NCBI GenBank assembly: GCA_024072375.1
Contig: CP099617.1
Location: forward strand, 2,460,001 to 2,524,000
Length of the DNA stretch: 64,000 nt
Origin: Sphingomonadaceae bacterium OTU29LAMAA1
Lineage (GTDB): Bacteria; Pseudomonadota; Alphaproteobacteria; Sphingomonadales; Sphingomonadaceae
Direction: 5' to 3'
Shown here: positions 43,790 to 52,464 of the stretch, in pieces
Numbering within the stretch: the first letter of the stretch is position 1
Layout: each line of letters begins with the position of its first letter
Notes under the pieces: generated by a model
Told to the model about the DNA's origin: nothing
Databases searched by the model: none
Seen by the model: the letters and a program-made list of their open reading frames with translations, nothing else
Translations under genes and position numbers: made by a program

Positions 43790-46700
43790 CTATTTTCCAA
43801 ACAGCGCGCGGGTGGCGCCACCAAGGGAGAGTTGGTCGAACTTCAGCCGCATCGTCACGTACGGACCCTGACGGGTGTAACGATCGTCCTCGAAATCGCG
43901 GTCGCGATAACCCGCCAGATTGTAGCCGGCGCTGATCCACAGGTTCGCCGCCGGCGAGATACCGACCGACGGTCCGCCGCTCCACGACCATACGCCGCGA
44001 TCCCAGGCGTGCTGCACCGATCCGGTCACGCCGATATCGAAACGGGTGCCGACATCCTGCCGCAGATCGAATCCGGCGACGTCGATAAAGCCGTCGAACC
44101 GGTCGTCGGCGTAGCGGCCGGCGACATATTTCGCGCCATAGTACAGCGTACCCTCGAAACCGTGGCCGAGCCCTTCGGGACCGCTGCGATAGTTGAGCGC
44201 CAGATTGTTGATCACGCGCGTCGTGACCTGATCCCCAGCACCATAGGCAGGCACGCCGAGCACGTTGCCGTCGTCGAATGCGCCATCGGCACTCTCGTGA
44301 CGGAATTCGAGGCGTTCGAGCAGCGACCAGCGGCTGTCGAGCGGACGCCATGCCAGTGCCAGGTCCGCGCTCGCCTGCATCGCGAGCGCACCCGATGCAT
44401 CGCGGACCCGGAACGCGCGCAGGCTGGACGCGATCGTCTTGCCCTCGCCCAGCCGCCGCAGCAGGCTGGTGACGATCCCGAAGCGATCCTCGTTCTGGCC
44501 GTCGCGATATTCGATCCGCCCGGTCCACGACCATTGCCGCGCACGATAGGTGGCGCCGAGCGTCGCTGCGGTGAAATCGCCGTTGCCCGAGCCAACGACC
44601 GTCCCGCCTCCCAGGCCGCCGCCGCTGCTGCTGCCGACGATGCCGCCCGACGCGACCGGCTGGAATGCGTTGATGACCGCGCCCTGCGGAATGCGTCCGC
44701 GCACCGTGCTGGTCGCGTCCCATGTCGCATCGACCGACCAGCGCTTGCCGAGCGGCAGCGACTGGCTGAGCCCGTATTGTGCGTAGGTACGGCTGCCATT
44801 CTCGCCGATGGCCTGCTGGTTGAGCGTGCTCATCAGCTTCGCACCCGTCCACGGCGCGACGTCGAAGCCGACCTGGGCGGTATGCGCGGTATAATCCTTG
44901 CCGCTGGCGATTTCGTAGCCGGTGAGCAGGCGAATGCCAGGCTTGATCCGCCATGCCGCGGTCAGCTGATGCCGGACGGGGAAGTCCACCGACGCCTTGT
45001 CGCCGCCCGGCGCGACCTGCGTCTGGCCGGCCAGCGTCAGCTTGCCGCCGAACAGCGACTGGCTGCCGCCCAGCGTGAGCAGTCGCGAATCGCGGTCGCC
45101 GCCATCCAGCCCGCGATCGGATGCGAACTGGCCGCCGACGAAGATCGTGCCGGCATCGCGGCGATATTCCAGACGGGCCTCGCCCGCGGTACGCCGGGCG
45201 GCGCTGACCAGCATGTCCTGATACCAGGCGGTGCCGGTGATGCTCAGCCGGTCGGTCAGCGCGACGCGGCCGTCGAGGCCGACCTTGCGCGTGCCCGCCT
45301 CCACCAGATTCTGCTGGCCGAGGCCAAAGCCGGCATCCTGCTGGCGGATGTAGCCGAGCAGGTCGACCCCGCCGCCATGATGCTCCGCTTCGGCGAGGAA
45401 GGCGATGGCATGGCCGAAGGCATCGTCCGGCCCACCCTTGCCGCCGGTCGCGAACTCGCCGCGCAATTCGGTCGCGGTGCCGATCCGCGCCTTGATGTCG
45501 GCGCCAGCGACGGTGGCATTGCCCGCGGTCTCGTCGCGGATAACGCTGGCGCCGATCTCGACCTTGCCGACCCTGGCAGAGGCGCGGGCGGCGGCGGCGA
45601 GCTTTTCGGTGCGGCCGCCCTCGACCTCGTAGTCGGCGACGATGAAGACCGGATTCTGGCTGATGTCGCGGCTCAACACCGGTTCGCGGAAACGGACCGT
45701 GCCGAGATCGACGTCGATATCGTAATCGATGTGCCGGGTCAGCTGGGTGGTCGAGACGATCAGTTCCGAGCGGAAGCGATCCCGCACCTCGATCCGCAAT
45801 TTGTCGCTGTTGGGGACGATGCGGCGGGCGCGCAACCGGTACGGACCGCTCAGGCCGTTACCCTGGATCTCGTCGCGCGCGTACAGCGTATCGGTCTTTG
45901 CGGCGAAGCCCTGCACGGCGACGGTGCGCCCCTGATAGGCCGCCTTCACACCATTGAGCGTGCGGCTGTAGCGGGTCAGCTGCGTGTCGGTGAAGCCGCT
46001 CTCGAAATCGCCGAACAGGGCATAGAATTCGCGCCGTTCCAGCCGGAGGTACAGCTTGCGCCGGGTCGCCGCGTCATAGCCCTGCGCGCTGCCGTCGCCG
46101 TAGACCGTGTAATAGCGGTTGGGATCGATCGTGCCGAGCAGGCCACGTGTCGGATCATAGGCTCGGTCGCTGTCATAGGCGATCGTCATCAGCCACGATC
46201 CCTTGATCCGGCCCTTGGCGTAGAAGGCGAGCTGCCCGTCGGTGACGACGGCGTTGCGCTGCGAGCGGGGCAGCGAGCGGCCATGTTTGCTGAGCATGTC
46301 GTAGCCGACGCTGCCGGCGCCGAAGCCGACGACGGTCCAGTCCTGCTGCGCCGCGTCCAGCCAGGCCCGGATTTCGCTGCTGCGAACCTGCTTGTCGTCG
46401 GTAAGCGTCACCACGGCATGCACCGCACCGGCCTGCGTCGTCGGCTGGAGCGCGATGAAGGCATAGCCGTCGTCGCCGACGACGCGTGCGGTGGTTGCGG
46501 CATTGTCGCGGCCGGCCAGCTGGCGACCCTGCTGCAGTTCCGCCTCGATCGCTGCCTGATAGGGTTGATCGACCCGGAAGGGCACCAGCGTGCCCGCGCG
46601 AACCGGACGGCCATCCGTGTCGGTGACGCGAACCGCGATCAGCGGGCGGTGCAGGCCATCGGCCAGCAGGCGGCTTTTGGCCGGATCGATCACGGCCCGG

Positions 46701-48805
46701 ACGGGTACGCCGGCGTAATGGACACTGCGCTCCAGCGTCTGCACGACCGCGCCCCCGGCATCCAGCACGCGCGCCACCAGCCGGTTGTCGCCCGCCTGCA
46801 GCGGCAGCCCGGTCCAGGTCGACACGGCGGCGGCACCGTCGCTGTCGACACCGTCGAAGGCGAGCGGATCGGTGCCATGCCCGTTGACGGTCAGGGCGAC
46901 GCGCTGGCCGGGGGCGTGCAGGATGGCGACCCGCAACACCGGTGCGCGCGGGTTGTGATCCACCGCCGGGAACAGCCAGTCGATGCCGGGCGCCTGCCCC
47001 TTCAGCCAGTTGCGGTTACCCGCCGCCTCGGCATCGCCTGCGACCGAGATCGGCAGCGCGTCGATCGCAACCGCGGCCTTGCCGGTCGGACGCAGCTGGA
47101 AATCGACGCGCTTCAACACGCCGCCTTCGGCCTCGACGAAGCGCGAGATCGCGCTGCGCGCCTGCCGCGTGTCGATGTCGCAGGCGACGGGTTGATGGCT
47201 GGCGGGCACGCTGGCCGTGTCGATCTGGACGACATGCCGGCCCGGACGAATTCCCTCGATATGATACAGGCCGTCGCGATCGGTGACGACGAAGGTGCCA
47301 TCCTCCAGCATCAGGCGGATGCCGGCCAGCCCCTTGCGCTTGTCGACGGGATCGCCGCAATCGCCCTCGGTCACGCGCCCGATCAGCGCCATCGCATCGG
47401 TGAACAGCAGCGGGCGCAACCGGACCGAAGCCGCCGCCGGGTTGCTGGTGACGCGGGCATCGCCCGACACCTGCGCGCGGTTGAGCGCCTCGCCCGACGG
47501 CGCGCCGGGCGCGACGGTGACGACGTAGCGGATATCCGCAGTACCACTGGCAGGGATCGATGGAATCGCGAAGCTGAGGTTGCGTCCATCGGCGGAGATC
47601 GTCGGTTCGGCGCCGCCGCGCGTCGATCCCCGTTCGTAGCGCAGCCCCTGCGGCAGGTAATCGGCCAGCGTCAGCCCCGACGCCGCCACCGAATCGCGAT
47701 TGTTGACGAGGATGCGGTACTGGATGAAGTCGCCCGGCGACGCCTCGCGCACCGACGCGGTCTTGGTCAGCAGCAGCTTGCCGTCACCGGGCCGGTCGAG
47801 CGGCACGTCGACATAGACCGGATCCCGATCGACCAGCGTCAGATATCCGCCATAGCTGGCATCGGCGATGATGAACGGATCGCCCGCGGGGTCCCTCAGT
47901 GCCGCCAGCGTCGCCGGACCGACGACGGAGGGCGCGGTATAGTCGCCGGGCGGCACGATCTTCAGCGAATAGCGTCCCGGACGCGCGAACGGGAATCGGA
48001 ACCGGCCCGGCAGCGGCTCGTACTTGCGTCCTGACTCATCTTTGACGGCCGCACCGCTGACGACGGTCGCGGGATAGCGGCTGACGCCGTCGTCGCCGAA
48101 TACGATCGCCGGCTGCCCGGCTTCATCCAGCAACGTCACCTCCGCGCCGTCCACGATCTGGCCGGTGCGCGAATCGAAGACATAGCCGGCGGGATCGATC
48201 AGCAGGTCGATCGTCGAGCCGTAGCTGTACTGATCTTCGGTGAAACTCAGGCGCAGGCGGTCGCCGCGCTTCAGATCGAGCGAACAGGCGGCCAGGGCGG
48301 CATTGCTGCGGTCGTTCGCCGCCGGCACGGCGCCGGCGAACACGCCGGTATCCTCACCGGTTTCCAGCAGTGGCAGCTTGCCGGCGATCTTGCCCGTATC
48401 GAACTGGACGAAGATCGTCTCGCGCAGCTTCGGATCGCGATTGTTACCCTCTGCGTCGATCGCCATGATCAACGGCGAGGTGATGTCGACCGACGCCAGC
48501 TCCGGTGCGGCGGCGAGCGTCGCCGCATCGATCGGTGCAGGCGTGAACGTCGGCGGCGTACCGTCGCACCGCATACCCGTGGGGACGTAGCCATTGGGTA
48601 GAAGGTGGAAGGTGAAACTGGTGGGCCGTTTCAGGCGGATGACGTCCAGCCCGACGGCGTTCGAGCGCACGACCTGTTCCGCGCCGCCGTCTTGGTAGGT
48701 CAGCGTGGCGATATTCTCGACGTGCGTCTGTGCGGCGGCCGGCAGGATGCTGCCAAGACCTGCGACGAGCGCGAGCATACGGAGGAAAGGCCGGACGATA
48801 GGCAT
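43790..48805 (-). CDS. giant DUF11/carboxypeptidase-regulatory/outer-membrane barrel protein
   Basis: A 1671-residue exported protein with signal peptide (LRMLALVAGLGSILPAAAQ). Order of parts: N-terminal repeat VENIATLTYQDGGAEQ (about 27-60), a carboxypeptidase-regulatory-like domain (GYVFDSRTGQIVDGAEVTLL, about 205-295), a DUF11/TIGR01451 domain (TKTASVREASPGDFIQYRIL, about 340-470), a second regulatory-like domain (KGLAGIRLMLEDGTFVVTDR, about 475-545), several beta domains, a block rich in KLYLRLERREFYALFGDFES (about 910-1060) and a C-terminal strand-rich stretch (about 1080-1671) that looks like an outer-membrane barrel. The final residues ALFGK lack a terminal Phe. Likely surface-exposed or secretory; no known function. 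Overall family recognition is low. Confidence 0.8.
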   Translation of the reverse strand: MPIVRPFLRMLALVAGLGSILPAAAQTHVENIATLTYQDGGAEQVVRSNAVGLDVIRLKRPTSFTFHLLPNGYVPTGMRCDGTPPTFTPAPIDAATLAAAPELASVDITSPLIMAIDAEGNNRDPKLRETIFVQFDTGKIAGKLPLLETGEDTGVFAGAVPAANDRSNAALAACSLDLKRGDRLRLSFTEDQYSYGSTIDLLIDPAGYVFDSRTGQIVDGAEVTLLDEAGQPAIVFGDDGVSRYPATVVSGAAVKDESGRKYEPLPGRFRFPFARPGRYSLKIVPPGDYTAPSVVGPATLAALRDPAGDPFIIADASYGGYLTLVDRDPVYVDVPLDRPGDGKLLLTKTASVREASPGDFIQYRILVNNRDSVAASGLTLADYLPQGLRYERGSTRGGAEPTISADGRNLSFAIPSIPASGTADIRYVVTVAPGAPSGEALNRAQVSGDARVTSNPAAASVRLRPLLFTDAMALIGRVTEGDCGDPVDKRKGLAGIRLMLEDGTFVVTDRDGLYHIEGIRPGRHVVQIDTASVPASHQPVACDIDTRQARSAISRFVEAEGGVLKRVDFQLRPTGKAAVAIDALPISVAGDAEAAGNRNWLKGQAPGIDWLFPAVDHNPRAPVLRVAILHAPGQRVALTVNGHGTDPLAFDGVDSDGAAAVSTWTGLPLQAGDNRLVARVLDAGGAVVQTLERSVHYAGVPVRAVIDPAKSRLLADGLHRPLIAVRVTDTDGRPVRAGTLVPFRVDQPYQAAIEAELQQGRQLAGRDNAATTARVVGDDGYAFIALQPTTQAGAVHAVVTLTDDKQVRSSEIRAWLDAAQQDWTVVGFGAGSVGYDMLSKHGRSLPRSQRNAVVTDGQLAFYAKGRIKGSWLMTIAYDSDRAYDPTRGLLGTIDPNRYYTVYGDGSAQGYDAATRRKLYLRLERREFYALFGDFESGFTDTQLTRYSRTLNGVKAAYQGRTVAVQGFAAKTDTLYARDEIQGNGLSGPYRLRARRIVPNSDKLRIEVRDRFRSELIVSTTQLTRHIDYDIDVDLGTVRFREPVLSRDISQNPVFIVADYEVEGGRTEKLAAAARASARVGKVEIGASVIRDETAGNATVAGADIKARIGTATELRGEFATGGKGGPDDAFGHAIAFLAEAEHHGGGVDLLGYIRQQDAGFGLGQQNLVEAGTRKVGLDGRVALTDRLSITGTAWYQDMLVSAARRTAGEARLEYRRDAGTIFVGGQFASDRGLDGGDRDSRLLTLGGSQSLFGGKLTLAGQTQVAPGGDKASVDFPVRHQLTAAWRIKPGIRLLTGYEIASGKDYTAHTAQVGFDVAPWTGAKLMSTLNQQAIGENGSRTYAQYGLSQSLPLGKRWSVDATWDATSTVRGRIPQGAVINAFQPVASGGIVGSSSGGGLGGGTVVGSGNGDFTAATLGATYRARQWSWTGRIEYRDGQNEDRFGIVTSLLRRLGEGKTIASSLRAFRVRDASGALAMQASADLALAWRPLDSRWSLLERLEFRHESADGAFDDGNVLGVPAYGAGDQVTTRVINNLALNYRSGPEGLGHGFEGTLYYGAKYVAGRYADDRFDGFIDVAGFDLRQDVGTRFDIGVTGSVQHAWDRGVWSWSGGPSVGISPAANLWISAGYNLAGYRDRDFEDDRYTRQGPYVTMRLKFDQLSLGGATRALFGK

Positions 48806-48875
48806 GAGGGGACCGTGTCCCGGCGCGGGAGGGGCCGCGCCGGGATTCGGAAACTCCTTTTCTGGCTGGCGGAGG

Positions 48876-49982
48876 TTAGTTGATCTTGACGCGGAAGCTC
48901 GCGGCCACGGACGTGCCGCCGAGAAGGGTCGGGATCGTCGCCGTCACCGTCTTGGTGGTGGCATTGTACGATCCGTTGTAGGGACCGAGCGCCTGCGTGC
49001 CGTCGTCGTTCTGGACGAAGCCGCTGAGCAGGCATTCGCCGCCGACGCCGAGGCCACCGATCGTCAGCGTGCCCGGAACGTAGGTGGTGTTGGCCGGAAT
49101 GACGTCGGTCAGCTTGACGTCCGATGCCGGCGTCAACAGCGTGGCGTTGGTCGCGGTCAGGCAATATTGGACGATCGCCCCCGGCAAAGCCTTGGGGTTG
49201 AGCACGCTGATGTCGTCGGAGATGACCGTCGCCGTCTTGTTGACCGTCAGGTTGACGCTGCGGATGCCGACTTCATAGGTGGCATAGGCCCAGCCGGCGC
49301 CGTTGCGCAGCGCGTCGAAGCCGAGCAGACCGTCGTTGTCGTCATCGGCGAACACGACGTCGATGTCGTCCTTGCCGTTGACCGCCGACGGCGTCAGCGC
49401 GAGACCGGCCGTTCCCTGAGCGCCGCCGACCGCCGCCGTCGCCTTCAGCCCGACCTGCGCCATCGACGTCAGCACCGATGTCGGGATGTCGCCGACGATG
49501 AACACCGTGGCGCGGCCGTCGGCGGGCAGTTCGTCGATGAACGATGCGGTGTCGACGCCCGCATCGTAGATGCCGTTGTTGTTGCTATCGACGTAGATCT
49601 TCAGGTCGCCGATATCGTAATTGTCGGTGCCGGTCAGGAAACCGGTCGGGATCAGCTGACTCGATTCCAGCAGGAAATCCTGTGTGCCATTGGTGTTGTT
49701 GGTCACCTGAAAGGTGGTGACCGCACCGGTCTGGCCCAGATTGACCTGGGTCTTGGCCTGCGTGGCGATGACCGTCAGGTTGACCTTGCGGTCGACCACG
49801 AAGCTGGCGGTGTTCGACGTCGCCGTGCCGGCGGTGCCGTTGACCGTATAGGTCGCGCTGGCGGTGTTGGTGATGGTGGTACCGGCGACGGTACCGGTGG
49901 TGGACTGCGCGTGCGCGGTCCCGATCGACGCTATTGCGGCCGTGCCGGCCAACAACAAACGCCGCGCCCCTGTTGCGGACAT
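48876..49982 (-). CDS. exported DUF11-domain protein (368 aa)
   Basis: Signal peptide (RRLLLAGTAAIASIGTAHAQ). The N-terminus has TITNTASATYTVNG followed by SNTASFVVDRKVNL, the same N-x-A...S-N-x-x-x-x-x-V pattern as the two larger exported proteins of the operon. A DUF11-type domain occupies the C-terminal third (LTVNKTATVISDDISVLNP, VQYCLTATN, VIPANTTYVPGTLTIGG). Several D-x-D-x-D-G calcium-like loops occur (DSNNNGIYD, DDDNDGLLG). The acidic, Asn/Thr-rich composition suits a secreted structural or adhesive protein. It sits 70 bp before the giant gene. The start at 49982 gives the clean signal peptide. Confidence 0.8.
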   Translation of the reverse strand: MSATGARRLLLAGTAAIASIGTAHAQSTTGTVAGTTITNTASATYTVNGTAGTATSNTASFVVDRKVNLTVIATQAKTQVNLGQTGAVTTFQVTNNTNGTQDFLLESSQLIPTGFLTGTDNYDIGDLKIYVDSNNNGIYDAGVDTASFIDELPADGRATVFIVGDIPTSVLTSMAQVGLKATAAVGGAQGTAGLALTPSAVNGKDDIDVVFADDDNDGLLGFDALRNGAGWAYATYEVGIRSVNLTVNKTATVISDDISVLNPKALPGAIVQYCLTATNATLLTPASDVKLTDVIPANTTYVPGTLTIGGLGVGGECLLSGFVQNDDGTQALGPYNGSYNATTKTVTATIPTLLGGTSVAASFRVKIN

Positions 49983-50023
49983 GCGTGTTGCTCCTTGATG
50001 GTGATGATTGACGGGGGGAGAGA

Positions 50024-50494
50024 TCATTTGAGGACGGCCTTGAACGCGAGTTCGCCCCCCTGCCCGGCCGATACTGGGCTGGAGAGGCGCCACCGAACGT
50101 GGGTGACATCGTCGGCAGTGGCCGGCCGCATCGTGCCTGCGGGCGTCGTCACGCGCAGGGCGGCCAGGGTGCCAAAGGTCTTGCCGTCGACCGATACTTC
50201 GGGGGCGGCGGTGGTCGCCGCGCCGCGATAGGCGACGTTCTTCGGAACCGGGTTGGCGAGGACGAGGTCGCCCAGCGCCGCCGTGCCGGTGTTGCGATAG
50301 GCGAGCACCACGGTGATCCGGTCGCCGGGCGCCACGCTGACCGCCGGCACCAGCGACGTCGTGGTCGATCCGTCGGCGGCGGCAACGCGCTTTTCGACCA
50401 TCATGCGGGTCGTCATGGTCAGGGGTCCTGCAGCGAAGGCAGGCGCGGCAGCGGCGACGACCAGCGCGGCCGTGACGAACGAACGGAATTTCAT
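50024..50494 (-). CDS. small exported DUF11-like protein (156 aa)
   Basis: Signal peptide MKFRSFVTAALVVAAAAPAFA, cleaved near residue 21. The mature part is one DUF11-like domain: MVEKRVAAADGSTTTSLVPA, APGDRITVVLAYRNTGTAAL, LVLANPVPKNVAYRG. The ATG at 50494 has AGGAA seven bases upstream; a GTG at 50509 overlapping the previous stop is the alternative. The single domain, with no anchor, suggests a periplasmic or secreted subunit of whatever its neighbours build. Its family is widespread in sphingomonads as hypothetical DUF11 proteins. Confidence 0.8.
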   Translation of the reverse strand: MKFRSFVTAALVVAAAAPAFAAGPLTMTTRMMVEKRVAAADGSTTTSLVPAVSVAPGDRITVVLAYRNTGTAALGDLVLANPVPKNVAYRGAATTAAPEVSVDGKTFGTLAALRVTTPAGTMRPATADDVTHVRWRLSSPVSAGQGGELAFKAVLK

Positions 50495-50505
50495 GGACGG
50501 GTTCC

Positions 50506-51519
50506 TCACTGGATGATGACCTGGAACTGGATGGTGCGGATCGTGGCGCCGGCGATGTCGCCCAGCGTCACCGCGACGGCATTCGCATCGGCGCTGCCCG
50601 CATCGTCGTCGGCACCGTCGCTCAGCCGGACCGCGTCGAGCGTCAGGCTGCCGGGCACGTAAGCCGTGCCCTGCGGGATGGGATCGTCGACGCGGACCTG
50701 CGGGGCCGGGCCGGGAAAGCGGGCTTCGAGCCGGTAGGTGACGACGGCCCCGGCGACGGGCGTGCTCGACCCGTCGGGTGCGCGCACGCTCTGCGACTTA
50801 AGCAGCGACGGCGCGGCATCGGCACCGGTACCGACCGGTACGACGACCTCGGCGATGGCGTTGGTCTTCCCCGTCACCGCATCGGCGCCGCCATCGCCCC
50901 TGGTCGCGAACATCGTTCCCGTCAGGCCGTCACCCGTAGAGGCACGCGCGACGACGGTGAGCGAAACCGCGGTGACGTTCGCCGCGGCGGGATCGACCAG
51001 CACGAGCAACGGCAGGACCTCGCCCGGCTCGAGCAATGGCGTGCGTGCATCGGACAGGATGGTATCGATCGCCGCGTCGAACCGCCCGTCCCCGTCGCGG
51101 TCGATCGCGATGAGGCGAACCTTCGCGCTGGCGTCGGATAGCGCGCTGCTCAGGGAAAAGGCCTCGCGTCCGTTACCGCGATTGGCCAGCGTCAGCGGCA
51201 CCGCGGTGCCGCCGGGCACGACGAGGATCGGCGCGGTATCGCGGCGCTCCAGCGCCACGTCGAGGCGCTCTGCGACCAGCAACGTCACGGTGTTGGAGCG
51301 CAGCGTCGATTCGCCCTGCTCGTCACGCAGGGACAGGGTCGCGACATTCGGGATCGCCGTACCGGCGCGGGTTTCGGGGATCGCCGGGTCCGCGGCGACG
51401 CGGTTCTGGGCAGAGACCGGGCTGTCGATCGACGACAGAACGAGCAGCAGCAGCGTGGCGATGGCCAATAGCCATGCCCCGGATACCCGTGTCCCGCCGA
51501 TGGCCCCGAAATTACCCAA
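50506..51519 (-). CDS. exported DUF11-like protein (337 aa), first gene of the operon
   Basis: The N-terminus carries a hydrophobic export segment (GAWLLAIATLLLLVLSSID). Then comes AIPNVATLSLRDEQGESTL with RSNTVTLLVAERLDV, the repeat shared with the giant protein. A middle beta domain contains a Ca-loop-like DRDGDGRFDAAID, and a C-terminal DUF11-type domain follows (VTYRLEARFPGPAPQVRV, PIPQGTAYVPGSLTLD). Start is TTG at 51519, the only candidate I can find that keeps the signal peptide. The next gene begins 11 bp after the stop. There is no sortase or lipobox motif. Role unknown; probably a surface structure. Confidence 0.78.
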   Translation of the reverse strand: MGNFGAIGGTRVSGAWLLAIATLLLLVLSSIDSPVSAQNRVAADPAIPETRAGTAIPNVATLSLRDEQGESTLRSNTVTLLVAERLDVALERRDTAPILVVPGGTAVPLTLANRGNGREAFSLSSALSDASAKVRLIAIDRDGDGRFDAAIDTILSDARTPLLEPGEVLPLLVLVDPAAANVTAVSLTVVARASTGDGLTGTMFATRGDGGADAVTGKTNAIAEVVVPVGTGADAAPSLLKSQSVRAPDGSSTPVAGAVVTYRLEARFPGPAPQVRVDDPIPQGTAYVPGSLTLDAVRLSDGADDDAGSADANAVAVTLGDIAGATIRTIQFQVIIQ

Positions 51520-51580
51520 TTGTCGCCCCGATGTTATGCCCGGGGTCGAAAATCAGTTGTTCTGCTTAAACAAAACCTAC

Positions 51581-51606
51581 GGAACCAAATCGGTAGTCGA
51601 TTGTTT
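51581..51606 (+). promoter_or_regulatory. orphan EcfG-type promoter-like sequence
   Basis: GGAAC (51581-51585), 17 bases, GTTT (51603-51606), again readable as GGAAC-N16-TGTT. It points rightward, into the 3' end of the minus-strand winged-helix gene, with no plus-strand protein gene behind it. It lies in the 255-bp gap ahead of the DUF11 operon. It may start an untranslated or antisense RNA, or be coincidence. Confidence 0.35.
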
Positions 51607-51774
51607 CTATTGCCCCGTTTTGACGACGATGCCGGAATACGGACCCACTCGACGAAGGGTCAGGGTGCAGCGGTCGTAATCGTCGTTTTCATGGCCATGC
51701 GCAGACGATGCATGGATTCTGTCCTATTGTGCGACCGGGTGTATTCCCGTCATTCCGGTTCGCGCCGCAGTCCG

Positions 51775-52242
51775 TCAGGCGGCGCCGAGCCGCTTCAGAT
51801 AGGCGGTGACGGCGGTGTAGCCCGAATCGCTCAGGGAGAGTTCGATGCGGCGGCGATCGATGGGATCGATCACCCGGTCGATCAGCTTCAGCTTGTGAAG
51901 ATGATCGATCCACCGCTGGGACGTGGTCACCGGAGCGTGGGCGCTGGCGACCAGCGTCTTGACGTTCATCGTCCGACGCTCCTCATGCGCGACGAACAAA
52001 GCCAGCAGCATGTCCCATGCGGGTTCGTGGAACAGCTCGGCCGGGAAGTGATCGAACCGTGCGAGCCGCTGCGCCAGCAACTGCTTGGCCATGTCCCGCA
52101 TATCCGGGGGGGTGTCCCCGAGTATGGCGGCAGGACCGTCATCGCCGACGAGTCGATCGGCCCGCGTCCCGAATTCAGCAGCGATTGCAGAGAGTTGAGT
52201 CGTCAGGTCCTTTACCAGACCGGCGATGGACTCATCAGGCAC
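51775..52242 (-). CDS. MarR-like winged-helix regulator
   Basis: A 155-residue protein with GTG start. An N-terminal helical extension of about 60 residues precedes a winged-helix core: RFDHFPAELFHEPAWDMLLALFVAHE, VKTLVASAHAPVTTSQRWIDHL, KLIDRVIDPIDRRRIELSLSDSG. The F-P-x-E-L-F-x-E-P-A-W-D-M-L pattern with T-T-x-x-R-W-I is typical of a sphingomonad MarR-like family of unknown targets. It lies upstream of the DUF11 operon and divergent from the polyketide synthase, so it could govern either. A 7-bp hairpin (51762-51768 with 51779-51785) straddles its stop codon. Confidence 0.8.
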   Translation of the reverse strand: MPDESIAGLVKDLTTQLSAIAAEFGTRADRLVGDDGPAAILGDTPPDMRDMAKQLLAQRLARFDHFPAELFHEPAWDMLLALFVAHEERRTMNVKTLVASAHAPVTTSQRWIDHLHKLKLIDRVIDPIDRRRIELSLSDSGYTAVTAYLKRLGAA

Positions 52243-52464
52243 GTCGCATTCCCCAAGCGTCGTTGACTATTCCAAATCGTACCATCTGGTTGCAGAAAAA
52301 GACAAGTAATTCGGGTATAAGGCCAAATTGGTCCGATCGACCGCGGGGTCGACGCACGTGATGGGTCGCCGCGTGCCCGCCCGAAGCATGGCGATGCATC
52401 CTTGCCGCCGATCCGCGCGTTGCTGATGCTCGACCGGACCGATTGCGTGCGACAAAGGATCAGG
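52243..52464. promoter_or_regulatory. divergent control region between winged-helix gene and polyketide synthase
   Basis: Leftward boxes TTGTCT (52300-52305) and TACGAT (52276-52281) are spaced 18 bp apart and could drive the regulator. Rightward TATAAG (52316-52321) could be a -10 for the polyketide synthase. The near-palindrome GGCCAAATTGGTCC (52321-52334) is a possible operator. These are hand matches only. Confidence 0.25.

Noticed and set aside
43574..48034. 1486-codon plus-strand ORF
   Set aside because: Antisense to the 1671-residue exported protein gene. Composition is Arg/Ala/Asp-rich with no domain, as expected from the reverse frame of a high-GC gene. The minus-strand frame has a signal peptide and recognisable domains.
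51520..52266. 248-codon plus-strand ORF downstream of the orphan EcfG-type boxes
   Set aside because: Mostly antisense to the winged-helix gene, with no recognisable domain. The boxes, if real, more likely start a non-coding RNA.
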